Part shown: positions 48,480-61,106 of the stretch, in pieces
Layout: each line of letters begins with the position of its first letter
How positions within the stretch are numbered: position 1 is the first letter of the stretch
Assembly (NCBI RefSeq): GCF_030272615.1
Contig: NC_081406.1
Location: 469,196,400 to 469,260,399 of the forward strand
Origin: Cryptomeria japonica
Taxonomy: Eukaryota > Streptophyta > Pinopsida > Cupressales > Cupressaceae
Length of the DNA: 64,000 nucleotides
Reading direction: 5' to 3'
Made by a program: the position numbers and the translations under genes
Notes under the pieces: model-generated
The model's input: the letters and a program-made list of their open reading frames with translations, nothing else
The model's database searches: none
Told to the model about the DNA's origin: nothing

Positions 48480-48886
48480 GGAGGAGGTATCATAGGGCTC
48501 GCACAGGAGGGTGGTATGATTCAAGATTATTGTTTAGGGTTATGGCGACATCGGTAAATTTAAACCCTAATAGCTAACGATAGTTTTATAATTCCTTCGT
48601 CAACCCTGTGTTTTCGATTGTAATTTTTAATATCATTTTTGTATCGTAGAGGTGATTGTGAGTGTGGCCTCGAGAGGTTTCAAGAGTACAATAATTTGGG
48701 TGGAGGCTTAGACGACTGCGGTAATTTGAAACCCTAAGACATTCAATAAATTGTTTTTTATTTGCTGTGTCATTTTGTGATCTATCTCTGAAAATTAGAC
48801 ATCATTTTGCAGCATGGTCGAGTCAGGATACCGAGGTTCCCTATTTGTGGTTTGGCAGAGTGAACAAGAGCTACAAGATTTTAAAG
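48480..48886 (+). pseudogene. Multi-exon gene, exons a-c
   Basis: Three short exons with good splice sites: 48480-48553 (GTGCAG before, GTAAAT after), 48650-48720 (TCGTAG before, GTAATT after) and 48813-48886 (TTGCAG before, GTATGT after). Joined, they give one uninterrupted frame, with residues such as GDCECGLERFQEYNNLGGG and then DTEVPYLWFGRVNKSYKILK. Each exon is 71-74 bp. The true start codon is not identified. They lie upstream of a TIR element (49586-52423) that probably sits in the next intron. The product is unknown. Confidence 0.5.
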
Positions 48887-49207
48887 GTATGTATATTTTC
48901 ATAATTAAATGTGTCAGTTTTCCATAGTGAGCAGAGTTGTTAAAGATGAAATGCTCGTTCTTATACATGCACATTAAAAGCCAGAAAAAAATAAACAACT
49001 ATCGGCGTGTGTGTGTATGTGTCTATGTGTATATTGCTTCATATATATATCAGTTTGGTAGGCTGCGTATATTTTGGCTCATTGTTGAAGGGCGTCCGAT
49101 TTTTGAAGGCTTGATTGTTGATGGCTCATTGTTGAGGGCTGATTTTTGGGATTTTGTTGAAAACCTTCAGGGTTTGCATTGTTTGTTTGCGGTTTGGTGT
49201 GTGCTAG

Positions 49208-49396
<189 letters not shown>

Positions 49397-49585
49397 ATAT
49401 GAAGCAATACACACACACACACAAACATGTCCTCTACAATACAGAGGAAAATGACATAATAAAACATAGATAAAAGAAACTATGGAAATATTATGCTTTG
49501 TTTCCATTATTCTTAGGTGCTCATTAGATGAAAAAAAAGAAAACCTAACCCTAGTGGTCTCTAACCCTAACGTGACGGTATGCGT

Positions 49586-52423
49586 CTATTCTGGCTCCAA
49601 AACAGGCAAATATTCGACATAGGCTAAAGCTATTCTGGCTACATATAGAGGTAAACAAGAAACACAAACAAACAATGCAAACCTTGATGATTTTAAACAA
49701 AATCGAAACCAAAATAGGAAAAATATGAGTTATAGAGGTGGATTTCAACATACCCCAAGCCACAGCACGACACAGAAAACTGCGGTCCCATAAATCTCCC
49801 TTTAACAATGAGCCAAAATAGATGCAATCTGCTTCAACAAGGAGCCCTTTAACAATAATGTTTTTGTTCGCACATTAGTCTTACTTTTTCCACATTAGGC
49901 AGATTAAAAAGGCAACATGTTTGCTATTGTAAAACAAACAACTGATCAACACCTAATTGTCAGCAAACAACAGATCAACTCCTAAACAAGAACAGGTCAC
50001 ACAAAGTCAAGGAATGGTTGCATCAACCAGGCAACAACCTGATTTTGAGGAGTCTATTTGCATCAAAAGGCAAACCATAACATGTAAACAAGGTCAAGAC
50101 AACATAAAAGAAGCTCAATTTGAAACAAAACATTTTATCTCACTTTCTCTTTCATGTAGCTATTAGGTGCCTGACACTTGTATTTGCATATATATTTATT
50201 CTTGGACATGTATGTTGATGCATGTCATTGGTACGATAGGTCCTTTTTGGAGCCAGAATAGATGCATCTCATGTATTTCGATTCATGTCATTGGTACAAT
50301 CTCATTTTGAAACCAAAATAGACATGTTTGACACAAGTTGGAAGCACCTAATCACACTCAAAAAACTGCAGAATAAACATATATGCAAATATATGTGGGA
50401 GGCTATGTGTATTGTGGCTTGACAGTGGACCTATCATACTAACGACATGGATCGACATGCATTTCTGAGACATGCATACCATGCCAACTTGTCATGGCAC
50501 TCGGACCCATGTTATGCGATGTGGAGTTGTTGTCGAGTTCTCGGTTTCACTCCTCGGGGCCCATGCAAAATTATGTGGACATGTCGCAGGATGGTTGTGG
50601 CATGCTTTGTGGTTACTACCGGTCTATTGTGCATAACATGCACATTAAAAGCTTATGAATGAAGGAATCACGTTCGGACGACATCCTGCCAGGAAGAAGA
50701 GGTTGCGGGCTGCAAAACTTGGTACATTTGTCAGAGAAAAGACTAGCACTAAACTCAAGTTACTCTCGCAGTGGGACGCCTGTATTGTGGCTGCAAAAAA
50801 TAGTATGGGGGGACTAACACCCCATGTTTGTGGCAGGTTTTTAATCGTAGGTTTTGCATTTGATGGCTGCTTTTGTCTAACATGGCACTGTTAGTCTGTA
50901 TGATTTGTGTATTTTGGAGCCAGAGTACACACAACCTCTCAAACCATTGTTCATGTACTGTTTGTGATTTGATGCAGCTAACAGCGGTAAAGCCAAAGGC
51001 TAACACGTGATGCAATTTACAATTGGAGTTGGAGTTAGTCAATAATAAGGCTTGAGAATAGACAAATGTTACTGTGTGTTAGTGACATGTTATTCAATTG
51101 CAGCCATTGAATGTAAAATATAGTGTAAATTTGTGACTAAGCGATGTGTTAATCGGACCATAGCATTGATTTCGAGTTGGAATAGAGACATTTGTCCTTG
51201 AGCGCATAACAACAGTATGAAAATAGGTGTCTGATATAGACAACTTTGGCACAACTCTAGCACTATGCTAAATTGACACATAATTTAGGTGATGTAAATT
51301 ACTTAGTTCTCGTTTATATTGAATGTTAAACTGCATTTTCATATATGAACATGTAGGTTCCTTTTATGTCTTTTGAAAAGCATTTACTTCCCAATGTAGA
51401 CTACCCCTAACATTAGTTTTTCATGCAAGTTGTTGACTTTCAAGGACTATTGAGTAGTCCCCCAGAAAATGAACAAATGTTCCAAGTTTGTCGCTCTCTC
51501 TCCCTTCTTTAATACTACTTACACTATAATGTCACCTTCTTAATAATCTTTGGGCTTGCGCAACTTTTTGAAAGGGGCTTGTTGTATATATATATATATA
51601 TATATATAGTTTTTTGTATATAATTTTTTTATGCGATACAAATGTATGTATAAATTTTGGTTCTTGATAATGTAATATTAATGTCCTTACTTTTATTGAA
51701 TTTGATAATGATGAAAATGAACAATGCAATTGGATGTTGCCTTATATTATATGCTATAGATGCACCATATTAGACAAAAAGATATTATTTTTCAACCTAA
51801 ATGCAGTACGATTGCTATTTATGGATCTTCGAGTCATGAAACCAATGTTGAATATATGCACCATAAATTTTGATTCTTGCGAACTATGTGTTATAAATTT
51901 GTATATATTCTATTGACTTGCATGAGAGTGTTTATGTTCATCCCAGTGTATTTGTATATCTAGGTTATTGATGTTCATTATGTTTGAGAAGTGCATGTGT
52001 TCGATGATCCAACTCCAATTTGAAATGTTATTTGAGCTTCTGTTTCAAATGTCTTCGGTTGGCATGATGAACTCCTCACATGTATATCCTTCACAATGTT
52101 TTCTTTTTCTTTTTCATAACTTAAGACTAAGTTTTTAATAAATAATAATATTCCCATATCAACAAAGAGATGAAAGCTTTAGAATACATACTCATTTCAA
52201 GACATGTGTGTCTTTGGAATAATGAATTGGAGGTCTCTGTACCCATTAATTATCATCAAAGACTTTGTTAATGATAATGAATCCCTGTGTATTCTCTGAC
52301 ATAAATTGACCATCTTAATTGTTGCACACTCATTTTACACTGTCGATTTTGCAATTAGCGATTGCGATTGACTAGCCTGTCCCTAACATGTTGTAGGAAA
52401 GGTCTGTTTTGGAGCCAGAATAG
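49586..52423. mobile_element. TIR-bounded segment within the multi-exon gene (probable MULE-type element)
   Basis: Left end TGCGTCTATTCTGGCTCCAA (from 49581) and right end TTTTGGAGCCAGAATAGATGCA (to 52428) are inverted. Extra family ends inside (49630 left type; 50244 and 50922 right type) suggest nesting. The interior holds short unconvincing frames, for example 50447-50894, and a (TA)n at 51584-51608. It falls between exon c (48886) and exon d (52773) of the multi-exon gene, as if inserted in an intron. The pairing of ends is inferred. Confidence 0.45.
51584..51608. repeat. (TA)n microsatellite
   Basis: About 12 TA units. Confidence 0.9.
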
Positions 52424-52772
52424 ATGCAACCGATGTGTTAAGTGTGTTTTGCATCCTTCTTTATCAATCCTTAACAAAGTCTAGTTTTTGTGTTGTATTT
52501 TGGATGGAGAGAACACAGGAAGCCTTTTTAACAGTGTTGGCAATGGATCACAGTCATTATTTCATTGCAATTGCAACGAAATATGTTCTATAGCGGAATG
52601 TCATGGATAGTTTATGGCTAAACCGTTAGATGGGTTTACATAACACAACGACATGCTCACTTTGTATTGCAATGTGGGAATAACCGTTTGTGTGTTGGCT
52701 GTGTCATTTATGGTGAATGTGTGGTGTTATTGATAGTGTGAAGAATATGAATTGCATTTTTTTTTGTTTCAG

Positions 52773-55700
52773 TTCAATCATGTCAATTGCATTGTGAAAA
52801 AAGGTTTAGAAAAACTGTTGATCGTGCTTATTGGTTAGTGGAGCTAAAGGCAGATGATCTCTTGGGAGTTGGCCGCATTTGCTTCCCAGTGACACATGAC
52901 ATCGGCCTACCTGTAAGCTAAGTAGTTTTAATGGATTATGAAACATGTAGTATTTCTTGGTGTTGTCACTATTTAATGCTTGTGACTGGAGAACCAATTT
53001 GTATACCCAGGAGAGAGTTGGGCTTTCATTAGCGGGACTAGTTTGGCATTCATATCTGAAAGAAATAGGAGTTGGGCTTTCATATCTTGGAGTAGTTGAG
53101 GATTTGAATCCAAAAGAGTTGGGAGTTGGGCTTTCAAATGTGCGACCAGTTGGAGATTCAAATCTGAAAGATTCAGGAGCTGGGCTTTCACATCCAGGAC
53201 TAGTTGAGGATTCAAATCTGAAAGAGTCAGGAGCTGGGCTTTCAGATGTGCGACAAGTTGGGGATTCAAATCTAAAAGATTCAGGAGTTGGACTTTCACA
53301 TCCACGACGAGTTGAGGATTCAAATCTGAAAGAGTCAGGAGTTGGGCTTTCAGATGTGGGACTAGTTGGGGATCCAAATTTGAAAGAGTCAGGAGATGGG
53401 CCTTTAGGTCAGGGAGTAGTTGGGGATTAAAATCTGAATGAGTCATGAGTTGGGTCTCCAATTTTGAACCCATTGTCAAGTTGTCTTCTCAGTGACTGCA
53501 CAACCACACTGGTAATTATTTATCATTGCATTGTATTTTTTTTCCATCATTGCATGGCATGGTTGCTAGAAGTTGGGATTTATAAGTGCAAATGTAGATA
53601 TATACATGGGCATAAAATGCATCGATGATGTGTGCTATTTTATTGAACAACATTATGATAGTGGTTGTGCTGGTGAGGAAGATGAGGCCAGTGGAAATGT
53701 AGATGAGGGCAATTATACTGATGCTCCAAGAGGTGAGAGTGAAAAAGGGGATGTTCGTAGAGAGCACGAGGTGAGCATAGAGAAGGAGACTGAACAACAA
53801 TGTGATTCTATCAGCACTCACGAATAGGAACAAGGAGGAGGGGTGAGTAACAAGGAGGTCCACTATTAGTCATTATATATTGGATTATCTTTATAATGCT
53901 TGATTAGTGGAAAATTGAATGTGACTATTTGTCTTCATTGGCTGTGCACAACAAAAGGCCAATCACAAAAGAGAACAAATTAATGGTAGGTTGCACTACT
54001 TTTGTCTCTTCCGTTATTTAACTGAAAACAGAGGCTGTCAGTTTTGGGATCTGGGGAGGCTTAATATGCATAGAGCCAGAGAACATCAACTTCCCTTATT
54101 GGGGATTGCATGACGCAGTCGTCAACCATGTGGTAGTGGATAACGTAGCATGGATCATACGAAGAAATCGTTGATGCACTTGAAAAAGAGGGAGTCTAAT
54201 ATCGAATACCAAATGGGTGTATGACATAGTATACAAAAAAATGTGTCACTGATCGGGTGTGCATGAAATATGGAAAGAAAACATGTGATGAGCTTCCTAC
54301 CGAATGGAAGGAAGAGATAAAGGAAGCAATGTGAGTGTACGACAATAGTCCGGTTAGGGAGGCAAGAAGGAAGAAGGTTTTAGAGTTACTAGAAAGAAAG
54401 AATATTGCAACAAAGGTAATTTTTAGTGATCATATTGTTTTGCAGTTTACTAAATTCCTTTAAACATGTGAAGAACGACTTATTGACCTATCCTATTCTG
54501 GTGCCTAGATTTTAAGTGACGGTGTAGGCCATGGCAAGGAGGTTCTAGCATCGAAGGCTAATCACGAAACAAACGTGTCAGTGAATGAGGTTGCATCTAT
54601 TTCATTGGGGAAGCAAAAAAAGAAGAATGTTGTGGAAAAACCAAGGCCAACTTCAGATACTGAAACAAATGAGGGTGCACCTATTTTATCGAGGAAGCAA
54701 AAAAAGAAGAATGTTGCAAAAAAAACAAGGCAGACTTCACATCCTGAAACAAACATGCCAGTCAATGAGCCCGCATGTGATTCGTCAAGGAAGCAAAAAA
54801 AAAAGAATGTCACAGAAAAAAAAAGTTCGACTTCAGATTAGGCGACACGTTTGTCATCGAAGGTGACTATCTGTTGGCTTGTCCATATGTGTGTTTTCAT
54901 TGCATGGTATGCTTTGCACTCTACTGTGTAGTATGTTGACTATTTCATCCATGTCATTGTAGGTTGATTTTGATGGGGTCCATGGAGAAAGCATGGACTG
55001 TACTGTGGTATTGGATGACATGGAACACAATGTGCCAAAAAAATTAAGTCAAAAACTTTGATCGTCTGTTAGGTATAAGTCTATTTCGTCAAAGAAGCTG
55101 AAGGAGACGTCGAATGAAAAATTGGGTACATGCAGTGGTGAAAAGATTGCGGAGCAGTCTCCTGAGTTGGGGAAAATGATGGATGATAGGAGCAAAGAAA
55201 AGTCAATGCAGTTGCCCGATGACACCGTGTGTAGTGTTCCTGAAAAACCAAGTCCAAAATCTCGGACGTCTGTTAGGAGGAAGAAGCTGAAGGAGACGAC
55301 GATTGAAAAACTGAGTGCATGTAGTGGCAAGACGATTGCAGAGAAGTCTCCTGAACTGGGGCAGAGGTTGGAGGATAGGTGCAAAGATGAACAGGTAATG
55401 CAGTGCCATTGTGCATGACATGTAGTGCTATATCATCACATGGTGTGTTATACTATAGAGTAACTCTTTTTTTATGCAGCCGGCCGTAGTATTGGATGAG
55501 AAACTTTAGAAGTCTATTTCGAGGGAGAAGCTAAAGGAGACGTTTAACGGAAATTTGAGTGCATGCAGTGGTGAGAAGATTGCAGAGGAGTCTACTCAAT
55601 TGGGGAAGACATTGGAGGATAAGAGAAGAGATGAACAAGTATTGGGCTCTTATTTTGGATAACAGGAGGTGAGAGGTAGTGTTATACTGGAGATGATTTT

Positions 55701-56529
55701 TTATGATGTTGTGGTTTGTGTCCATTATCTGTGTTCCTATTATTGCCTTAGTCATGTAAAATTCATCGGCCTTGGTCCAGTAGTGTTCGTAGGCATATGG
55801 GTTTAATGTGTACTTACACTCCTGTACAATGTGTCATGTTTTGCAGCATAATCTGATAGAAGAAAGCATTGAGAAAGAGTCTGGGGGAAATGACGATGGA
55901 TGTACAAATGCAAACCGTGACCGCGATGGGGACAATGGGCCGGGAGAGACAACTATTCTAGTACTGTTGTACTGCATTACCATGAATTTATTCACCTATG
56001 TTTGATGGACATGTATAAAGAATTTTATTTAACCGACCGAGTCCACTCGTTACTGATGCAGGCAACCGTGGAAGACAAAGAAGAGTGTGCGAATGAAGAT
56101 GCCCACGCTATTGCTATTGGAGTTGAAGTCCACCTACTAGTGGATGGGGCAGTGGTTGGGGAAGGCATTTTTGATGGCTTTGGGAAGGGTGTAATGTGTC
56201 ATACTATTCCAGTCCCATGACATTGTGCCAAAGTTTGCATCATCAAAGTCTTTGATGCAAATGCCTAGGTCCTTTCACCGATGTCTTGTTGGATTCCGTA
56301 AACTCATGGGCGGTGTGGCCTATTGAAGACCTATTCTGTTCCCCACCCACAGTAAGTTTCGAAGATGACAAGATCCCTTCCTTCGTCTTCTCATTCCATC
56401 ATTTACCTTATTCCAATGGAATGAAATAGGCAGCACTCGTATGATGTCATTTGTATGTGGCAGGTTAAAGTTGGCGAAAGTGTCCAGCCACAAAAAGAGG
56501 ATGTTAAATGTGGCTCCATGATCAGACAG
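52773..56529 (+). pseudogene. Multi-exon gene, exons d-m: modular repeat protein
   Basis: Exons bounded by AG/GT: 52773-52912, 53011-53511, 53570-53842, 53958-53985, 54032-54415, 54509-54862, 54963-55394, 55480-55638, 55847-55960, 56062-56351, 56464-56529. Most are multiples of three with phase-0 introns, and the joined frame holds across junctions. In order: YWLVELKADDLLGVGRICF; eight 18-residue repeats (V/AGLS..xxVGDSNLK.S); an acidic stretch; a charged helical exon with GKKTCDELPTEWKEEIKEA; three KQKKKNV modules; three KKLKET...CSGE.IAE.SPELG modules; and an exon with VHLLVDGAVVGEGIFDGF...SWAVWP, like the DUF8039 type found in plant transposon proteins (inferred). Stops in most exons and two frameshifts make it a pseudogene. 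Confidence 0.6.
53025..53425 (+). repeat. 54 bp (18-residue) tandem repeat with 108 bp higher order
   Basis: About eight units within one exon. They alternate LSHPxxVEDSNLKES and LSDVxxVGDSNLKDS forms, so the array probably grew by duplicating a two-unit block. Confidence 0.85.
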
Positions 56530-57578
56530 GTAATTCAAAGGCTACAATCACTTGGCATCACCCCTCTCGAGTTGCATTAGAATGGGAATAAGCGTAAAGC
56601 ATTTTATGGTGCTGTCAACTCCATTGTGCAATCCAGATAATGGAGGTGATAATATTTTTCGATCATAGTTGTTGTTCCTCTTTCCTAATATTTAGAGCGA
56701 GATACTGTGTTGGAAGATCAGTCTTGATAGACTATTCAGATGGGATTTGGAGATGTTATATTTAGATGGCTTTTACCTTACCATAGTGTAAACCCTCTCA
56801 ATTATTATTTACATTTTAAATGAATTGTACTTTATTTTTAACCTTTCCTACTATTTTAAGCAACATAATTGTAAAGGCTTGATTTGTTGGACTGTTTCAT
56901 GGTGATCCTGCACCATCAACTACCCTTCAATAACTTCAGAAACCTATCTTTGGTGCACAACATTTTTAATAATGATAGTGGATGGTACAATAAAGTCGAT
57001 GATAGTCGTTTATTGTTCAAGTTTTGTTCAAGGTCTCTTACATATTGCATATGCATAGGTTTTGTTATTGCATAGAAATAGGGTTCTTGTAACTCTTTTA
57101 CGTATACAGATCAAGCAAAATGTTTGATTGAAATTGTGAACCATGTGCTCTTTCCATTGTAGTTTATGAAAGTTCAATATATGATTATTATTGTTTGTTT
57201 TTAAACACTGAATCTGAAATGAATTAACAACCAAAAAAAATAACAAAAAAAAATCAATTAAAATACATTAGACTTCCGTTAAAGTTTCATGGCAGATGTG
57301 TAATAAGTTGATGCAGGATGAGGAGTGGTGACTAATGGAGTTATCTTCCCAAAACATCGATTCCCAATTGGCAGGTAACCTGCCACCCAAGTGCCCAGTT
57401 TAGTGAACATGTCAACTTTAGTGAACACGTTAACTTGTGTATTGTACATAATGTTATTCATGCAAAAAATGCAACAGATAGTTGTTTGTTTCATGTTGGC
57501 ATAAACTATTATTTCCTGCATTTTTTATGTTGTCTTGCCCACCTGTCTACTAATACTTATTTTTGGCATTGTTTGCAG

Positions 57579-58275
57579 GGATGGCAATGGGAAGAGCACG
57601 GACAGGAAAAATAAAGGGCGTCAAAACATCTATTCTGCAGAACGAAACGCCTGCTACGAATTCAAAGGCAAATGGGACACCTGATGTTCTCACCTCTGAT
57701 GGTGGTTTAGGGAAGTCTACAAGACAACCACCACTACCCTTTGCAAACTGGAATGATGGGATGGACACAATGAAGTTTGATGCCATGCATGTAGAACTGC
57801 TAACGCAGAAGGTCAAAATGACCCACACTGAAAATGAAAGGCTGAAGGGGATTGTTTCTGATCTTGAATGGAGATTCACTAAAGTGAAAAGGAGATGCAC
57901 TAAACTCAATAAGAAATGTACTGAACTCAATAAGAAATGCACTGAACTCAATAAGAAATGCATGGAACTCAATAACAAGGTCATGGACTTGGACGATAAG
58001 AATACAGACCTTGAGCTGGAAGTGTGTAGTTTGTAGATGGCGAATGAGAGACAGGAGATAGTGCGTGAGGAGTGCGCTAAAAACACCAAAATCATAAGTG
58101 ACCAGATGCAAGGCATGCTATATTTTTTTGCGCAACGTGCTCACTACTAGAAACAGAGGTACGTGAAGGTGTTTTCCTCTGTAACCGATGAAGATGATAG
58201 GAATGATGTGCCTCCCCTTACTCTGACCATTGGGGCAAACAAAAGTCATTTAAATACTCAACCTCTACCTCCATA
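57579..58275 (+). pseudogene. Coiled-coil exon with heptad repeats (last exon or separate gene)
   Basis: Preceded by a TTTGCAG acceptor, it opens GGATGGCAATGG (MAMGRARTGKIKGVK) and runs in one frame to TAA 58273-58275, with two TAG stops (58034 and near 58148, both in positions suiting former CAG). Residues ~70-155 are helical. A 21 bp repeat encodes CTELNKK heptads (57900-57970) followed by MELNNKVMDLDDKNTDLELE. AATAAA at 58330 gives a plausible poly(A) signal. A coiled coil implies oligomerisation. It is probably the 3' end of the preceding multi-exon gene, because an acceptor but no promoter is visible. Confidence 0.6.
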
Positions 58276-58329
58276 AGAGGCTTGTACTATTATGAAAGTT
58301 TTCTAGATGTATATTGTTGACTCCTGTTG

Positions 58330-58335
58330 AATAAA
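58330..58335 (+). terminator. Poly(A) signal
   Basis: AATAAA 55 bp after the stop at 58275, followed by a T-rich region. Confidence 0.4.
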
Positions 58336-58823
58336 ACGTCAACAGTGGTGCAAACTGTTTGTAATCTGACATATTCTTTCATTTAAGAAAACACTTTGTA
58401 TGCTTCATGAATGGTTATTTTTAATAAATGTGTTTGACCAAAGTTTTTCTTTCTGGTTCTTTTCTTCGGGAGCCCTTCTTGAACCAGTTGTAAAAAAATA
58501 TATATATTAATAAAATATATTAAGTGGCCTCGTCACCTTTTCAAAAAAATAAAATAAATAAATGTGATTGACTTCACTTAAACAACTTCAATTGTTAATT
58601 ATTGGTTTCTTGTACACTTTTTCATTCTTTTTGAATGGTTATATGTGGCTTTTCTACATGTCTTGTATGATGAATGGCTTTCGCACTTCTCTTAATGACT
58701 TCTGAATCAGTCTTGGCGAACCAAGGCAGGTGAATCTATACCTGAAACCTAACTGTAGGTTAAAGGTTTTTATATAACGGATTTAAAAGAACCAGTAATT
58801 GTATGATGGCGATTTTTCTTAAC

Positions 58824-59461
58824 TTCCACCTACTTATAATAGTTTCTTATTAAAGATTGAAAAATGATTATTTATAAATGATGGATAAACTGAATCACAA
58901 GTACATAAGATAGCTAACTCAATGAGTATTCTTCTTCGTAAATATTAAATATAGATCAATGAGTAGTTAACTATTTAAGCTTTAGCACACAAATAAGGTG
59001 GAGTATAACATGCAGGTTATTTATACTTGTATTCCATAAAAAAAGAAAATCAAATTGAGAGTAACACTTCATATATATGTGAGAAGTGTTAGTCATTTCC
59101 ACCTGCTTATAATAGTTTCTTATTGAAGACTGAAAAATGATTATTTATAAATGATGGATAAACTGAATCACAAGTACATAAGATAGCGTATTCTTCTTCA
59201 TAAATATTAAATATAGATCAATGAGTATTTAACTATTTAAGATTTAGCACATGAATAAGGTGGAGTATAACACGCAGGTTAGTTATACTTGTATTGTGTA
59301 AACAAAGAAACTCAAATTGAAAGTAACACTTCATATAAATGTGAGAAGTGTTAGTCGTTTCCACATTCTTATAATAGTTGCTTATTGAAGACAGAAAAAT
59401 GATTATTTATAAACGATGGATAAACTGAATCACAAGTACAGAAGATAGCTAGCTCAATGAG
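58824..59461. repeat. Tandem repeat, 2.3 units of 262-273 bp
   Basis: TTCCACCTACTTATAATAG and following bases start units at 58824, 59097 and 59359. Unit 2 lacks 12 bases (TAACTCAATGAG) present in units 1 and 3. Unit 3 ends at CTCAATGAG, where the foldback element begins. Non-coding. Confidence 0.85.
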
Positions 59462-60106
59462 GGCTAAAGCTATTCTAGCTCCAAAACGATTGTCATTGAC
59501 TAACCTGTCGCTAACACATTGTACGAAAGGTCTTTTAGAGCGAGCAATTGACTAAGACAATGTGTTAGTGGATTTCGCCATTTCGCGTGGCAAAAGGAAA
59601 TGGCGGCCACCCAATCCACCTATCAGCAAAATAGACTAACACGTTGTGTTAGTCAATTTCGTTGATTCGAGGACTAGTTGGCTGACATTTACTTTTGCCA
59701 CGCGAAACGGCGAAATAGACTAACACACCATTTTAGTTGATTTGTGTTAGTCGATTTCATTGATTCACGAAATGTGTGGCCACCATTTCCTTTTCTCCGG
59801 TGAAATGACAAAATAGACTAACATGCCGCATTAGTTCTTTTCACTGATTTGCTGACTGGTAGGCTACCATTTCCTTTATGCCTGCGAAATAGTGAAATCG
59901 ACTAACACAAATAGACTAACACAGCGTGTTAGTCTATTTCACTAATAGGCGAATTGGGTGGCTGCCATTTCCTTTTGCCACGCAAAATGGTGAAATCCAC
60001 TAACGCATTGTCTTATTTGATTGCTTGCTCCAAAAGACCTTTCGTACAACGTGTTAACGAAAGGTTAGTCAATGACAGTCTTTTTGGAGCCAGAATAGCT
60101 TCAACC
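59462..60106. mobile_element. Foldback TIR element (about 645 bp)
   Basis: The left end GGCTAAAGCTATTCTAGCTC and right end (inverse) GGTTGAAGCTATTCTGGCTC match, continuing CCAAAA...GTCATTGACTAACC on both sides. Inner arms are also inverted (GGATTTCGCCATTTCGCG against GGATTTCACCATTTTGCG). The centre has repeated GACTAACAC...GTGTTAGTC palindromes. The left junction is exact because it interrupts the 273 bp tandem repeat. No coding capacity. It belongs to the same TIR family as 47339-47485. Confidence 0.8.
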
Positions 60107-60589
60107 TTTCCTTTAGAGAAAGGATTATATTTATTAGATTTAAATTAACATATAAAGTGTATTGGTTTGTAGACATATAAAGTGTATACAGACAAACATA
60201 TAAATTGTAAACATAACCAACACAAACATATAAATCATAAACAATCAAGACAAATGACATACAAAGATCAGCTATGTAATCATAGAAATGAACTATTTTA
60301 TAAAAAGAGCATAGTCATACAGGAGGGACCATATAGGAGTAGTTATACAATTTTAATGAGAGGACCTCCTCTACATTGGGAATCTACTCTGTATCCTAAC
60401 AAACCTCTGTGCTGGATGAGGACTACCATAACCCGTGAAAATGCGGGTGTAGTCCATAATAAGGAGGTTCCATGGAAAGAATGTTGTGACATCCTCGATA
60501 CTGTCATCGGAGTATGGCACTAGGGACTGTCCACGTCTCTAATGGGGTATGTCAGCACACTGAATGTGAATCTGAGGGAGAGTGATTGG

Positions 60590-61106
60590 CTAGTACACAA
60601 GGGCAAAATACACTGGCCATAGTCGCCTATACAAAGTGAGCATCACCGGAGTCGACAATCTGGCAAATGAGTTCACGTCTTCTATGTGGATAGTATACAT
60701 ATTGTCCTTGGTATAATGTCTTCCCATTCGAATGGTCCACTCACCGGCCTGTCTAGGAGTTATTGTTTGGATAATATCTGAAACAATGATATCTGGGAGG
60801 TGTTGAAATAAGGTAGACTCCTCATTGTTCTTTGCCAACCTCTGTAGAAATCTGCAGATACATACGATAAGAGTGTTAGTAATATAACTATAACATTCAA
60901 TAAATGTAAGACATAAGAGTGTTAAGCACTAAAAAAATGCAAGACACAATCACACCATAAGAGTATTAATTATATAACTAAAGCATTCAATAAATTGAAG
61001 ACATAAAAGTGTAATACTAAAAATTAAGTTGCATAAAACCTGTGCCTATCACCCGACGTGTATGTGAAAGCCATTTAGTGATAAAAAAGGGCAAAAAACA
61101 ATGGAC
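60590..61106 (-). CDS. Two minus-strand exons of unknown function
   Basis: An exon at 61040-61106 (ATGCAG acceptor, GTTTTA donor) and one at 60590-60850 (CTGCAG acceptor) join in frame as GDRHR then FLQRLAKNNEESTLFQHLPD, ending at TAG 60590-60592. The larger exon has no internal stop (PRQAGEWTIRMGRHYTKDN, RRLWPVYFALVY). It lies downstream of the MULE transposase on the same strand. It may be a further exon or a separate small gene. I do not recognise the family. Confidence 0.35.

Noticed and set aside
50447-50662. Possible ULP1-like cysteine protease trace (frame reading YVDMSQDGCGMLCGYYRS)
   Set aside because: Spacing around the Asp-Cys is wrong, no His partner is visible and no longer frame supports it.
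52973-53479. 168-residue minus-strand Leu/Gln repeat frame
   Set aside because: Antisense of the 18-residue repeat exon. The plus strand has splice sites and continuity with neighbouring exons.
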